Below are positions 63,924 through 64,000 of a stretch of 64,000 bases of DNA, piece after piece. Under the pieces are notes generated by a model. That model did no database searches. It had not been told where the DNA came from and was given only the letters and a program-made list of their open reading frames with translations. The translations under genes and the position numbers were made by a program. This stretch comes from Rhodanobacter humi (GTDB lineage Bacteria; Pseudomonadota; Gammaproteobacteria; Xanthomonadales; Rhodanobacteraceae): positions 2,914,001 to 2,978,000 of the forward strand of contig NZ_JBGBPY010000001.1 in assembly GCF_041107455.1 (NCBI RefSeq), given 5' to 3'. Each line of letters begins with the position of its first letter. Position 1 is the stretch's first letter.

Positions 63924-64000
63924 ATGGGTCATAAAGTTCATCCCACCGGCATCCGCCTCGGCATCGCCAAGGACTGGAACGCCAAGTGGTACGCCAACAA
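63924..64000 (+). CDS. rpsC: 30S ribosomal protein S3, N-terminal fragment (cut by window edge)
   Basis: The first 25 codons (MGHKVHPTGIRLGIAKDWNA...) are visible after AGGAGAAG. They match the S3 N-terminus and the expected S10-operon order. Confidence 0.95.
   Translation, partial: MGHKVHPTGIRLGIAKDWNAKWYAN

Overview
The window is GC-rich, densely packed gammaproteobacterial chromosome. Several features point to the Xanthomonadales (Lysobacterales), most likely Rhodanobacteraceae; the genus cannot be told from sequence alone. These are a SAM-I riboswitch in front of a metX-metB-hom operon, a bacterial O-GlcNAc-transferase-like protein of the Xanthomonas type, the order lolB-ispE-tRNA-Gln-prs-rplY-pth-ychF, and abundant REP-like palindromes beginning GTAGGAGCG. 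I see no prophage, insertion sequence, CRISPR array or mobile island.

Bases 1-14,300 hold mixed metabolic genes. On the minus strand are a truncated YVTN beta-propeller protein, a creatininase-family protein, a DUF1304 protein, a 2-oxoglutarate dioxygenase, a cysteine-synthase-like enzyme and a 1-Cys peroxiredoxin. Divergent from these is the methionine operon (homoserine O-acyltransferase, cystathionine gamma-synthase, homoserine dehydrogenase), behind a promoter with MetJ-like boxes, a SAM-I aptamer and an SD-sequestering hairpin. After it come a GST, a membrane protein, an EamA exporter with an AraC regulator, a 5'-3' exonuclease with a nitroreductase, and cytidine deaminase.

Bases 14,300-32,100 carry pntAA, separated from pntAB-pntB by a convergent sigma-factor cassette (ECF sigma, putative anti-sigma, DUF3106). 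Then follow sufT, a one-domain asparaginase, an AidB-like acyl-CoA dehydrogenase, a cupin, DUF2069-wrbA, a YihY-thioredoxin-acylphosphatase operon, ppk2, a decayed LuxR-type HTH remnant, the OGT-like gene, prfA and hemA.

Bases 32,200-41,000 hold a TPR lipoprotein coupled to lolB, a GNAT-IspE in-frame fusion, tRNA-Gln, prs, rplY, pth, ychF, a GNAT protein and an acyl-CoA thioesterase.

Bases 41,000-64,000 are the gene-expression core: tRNA-Tyr-Gly-Thr, tuf, tRNA-Trp, secE, nusG, rplK, rplA, rplJ, rplL, rpoB, rpoC, rpsL, rpsG, fusA, a second tuf, and the S10 operon (rpsJ to the start of rpsC). The main novelty here is in the leaders: a row of five hairpins between rplL and rpoB, a strong intrinsic terminator inside the S10 leader, and a terminator-like hairpin between rpsG and fusA.
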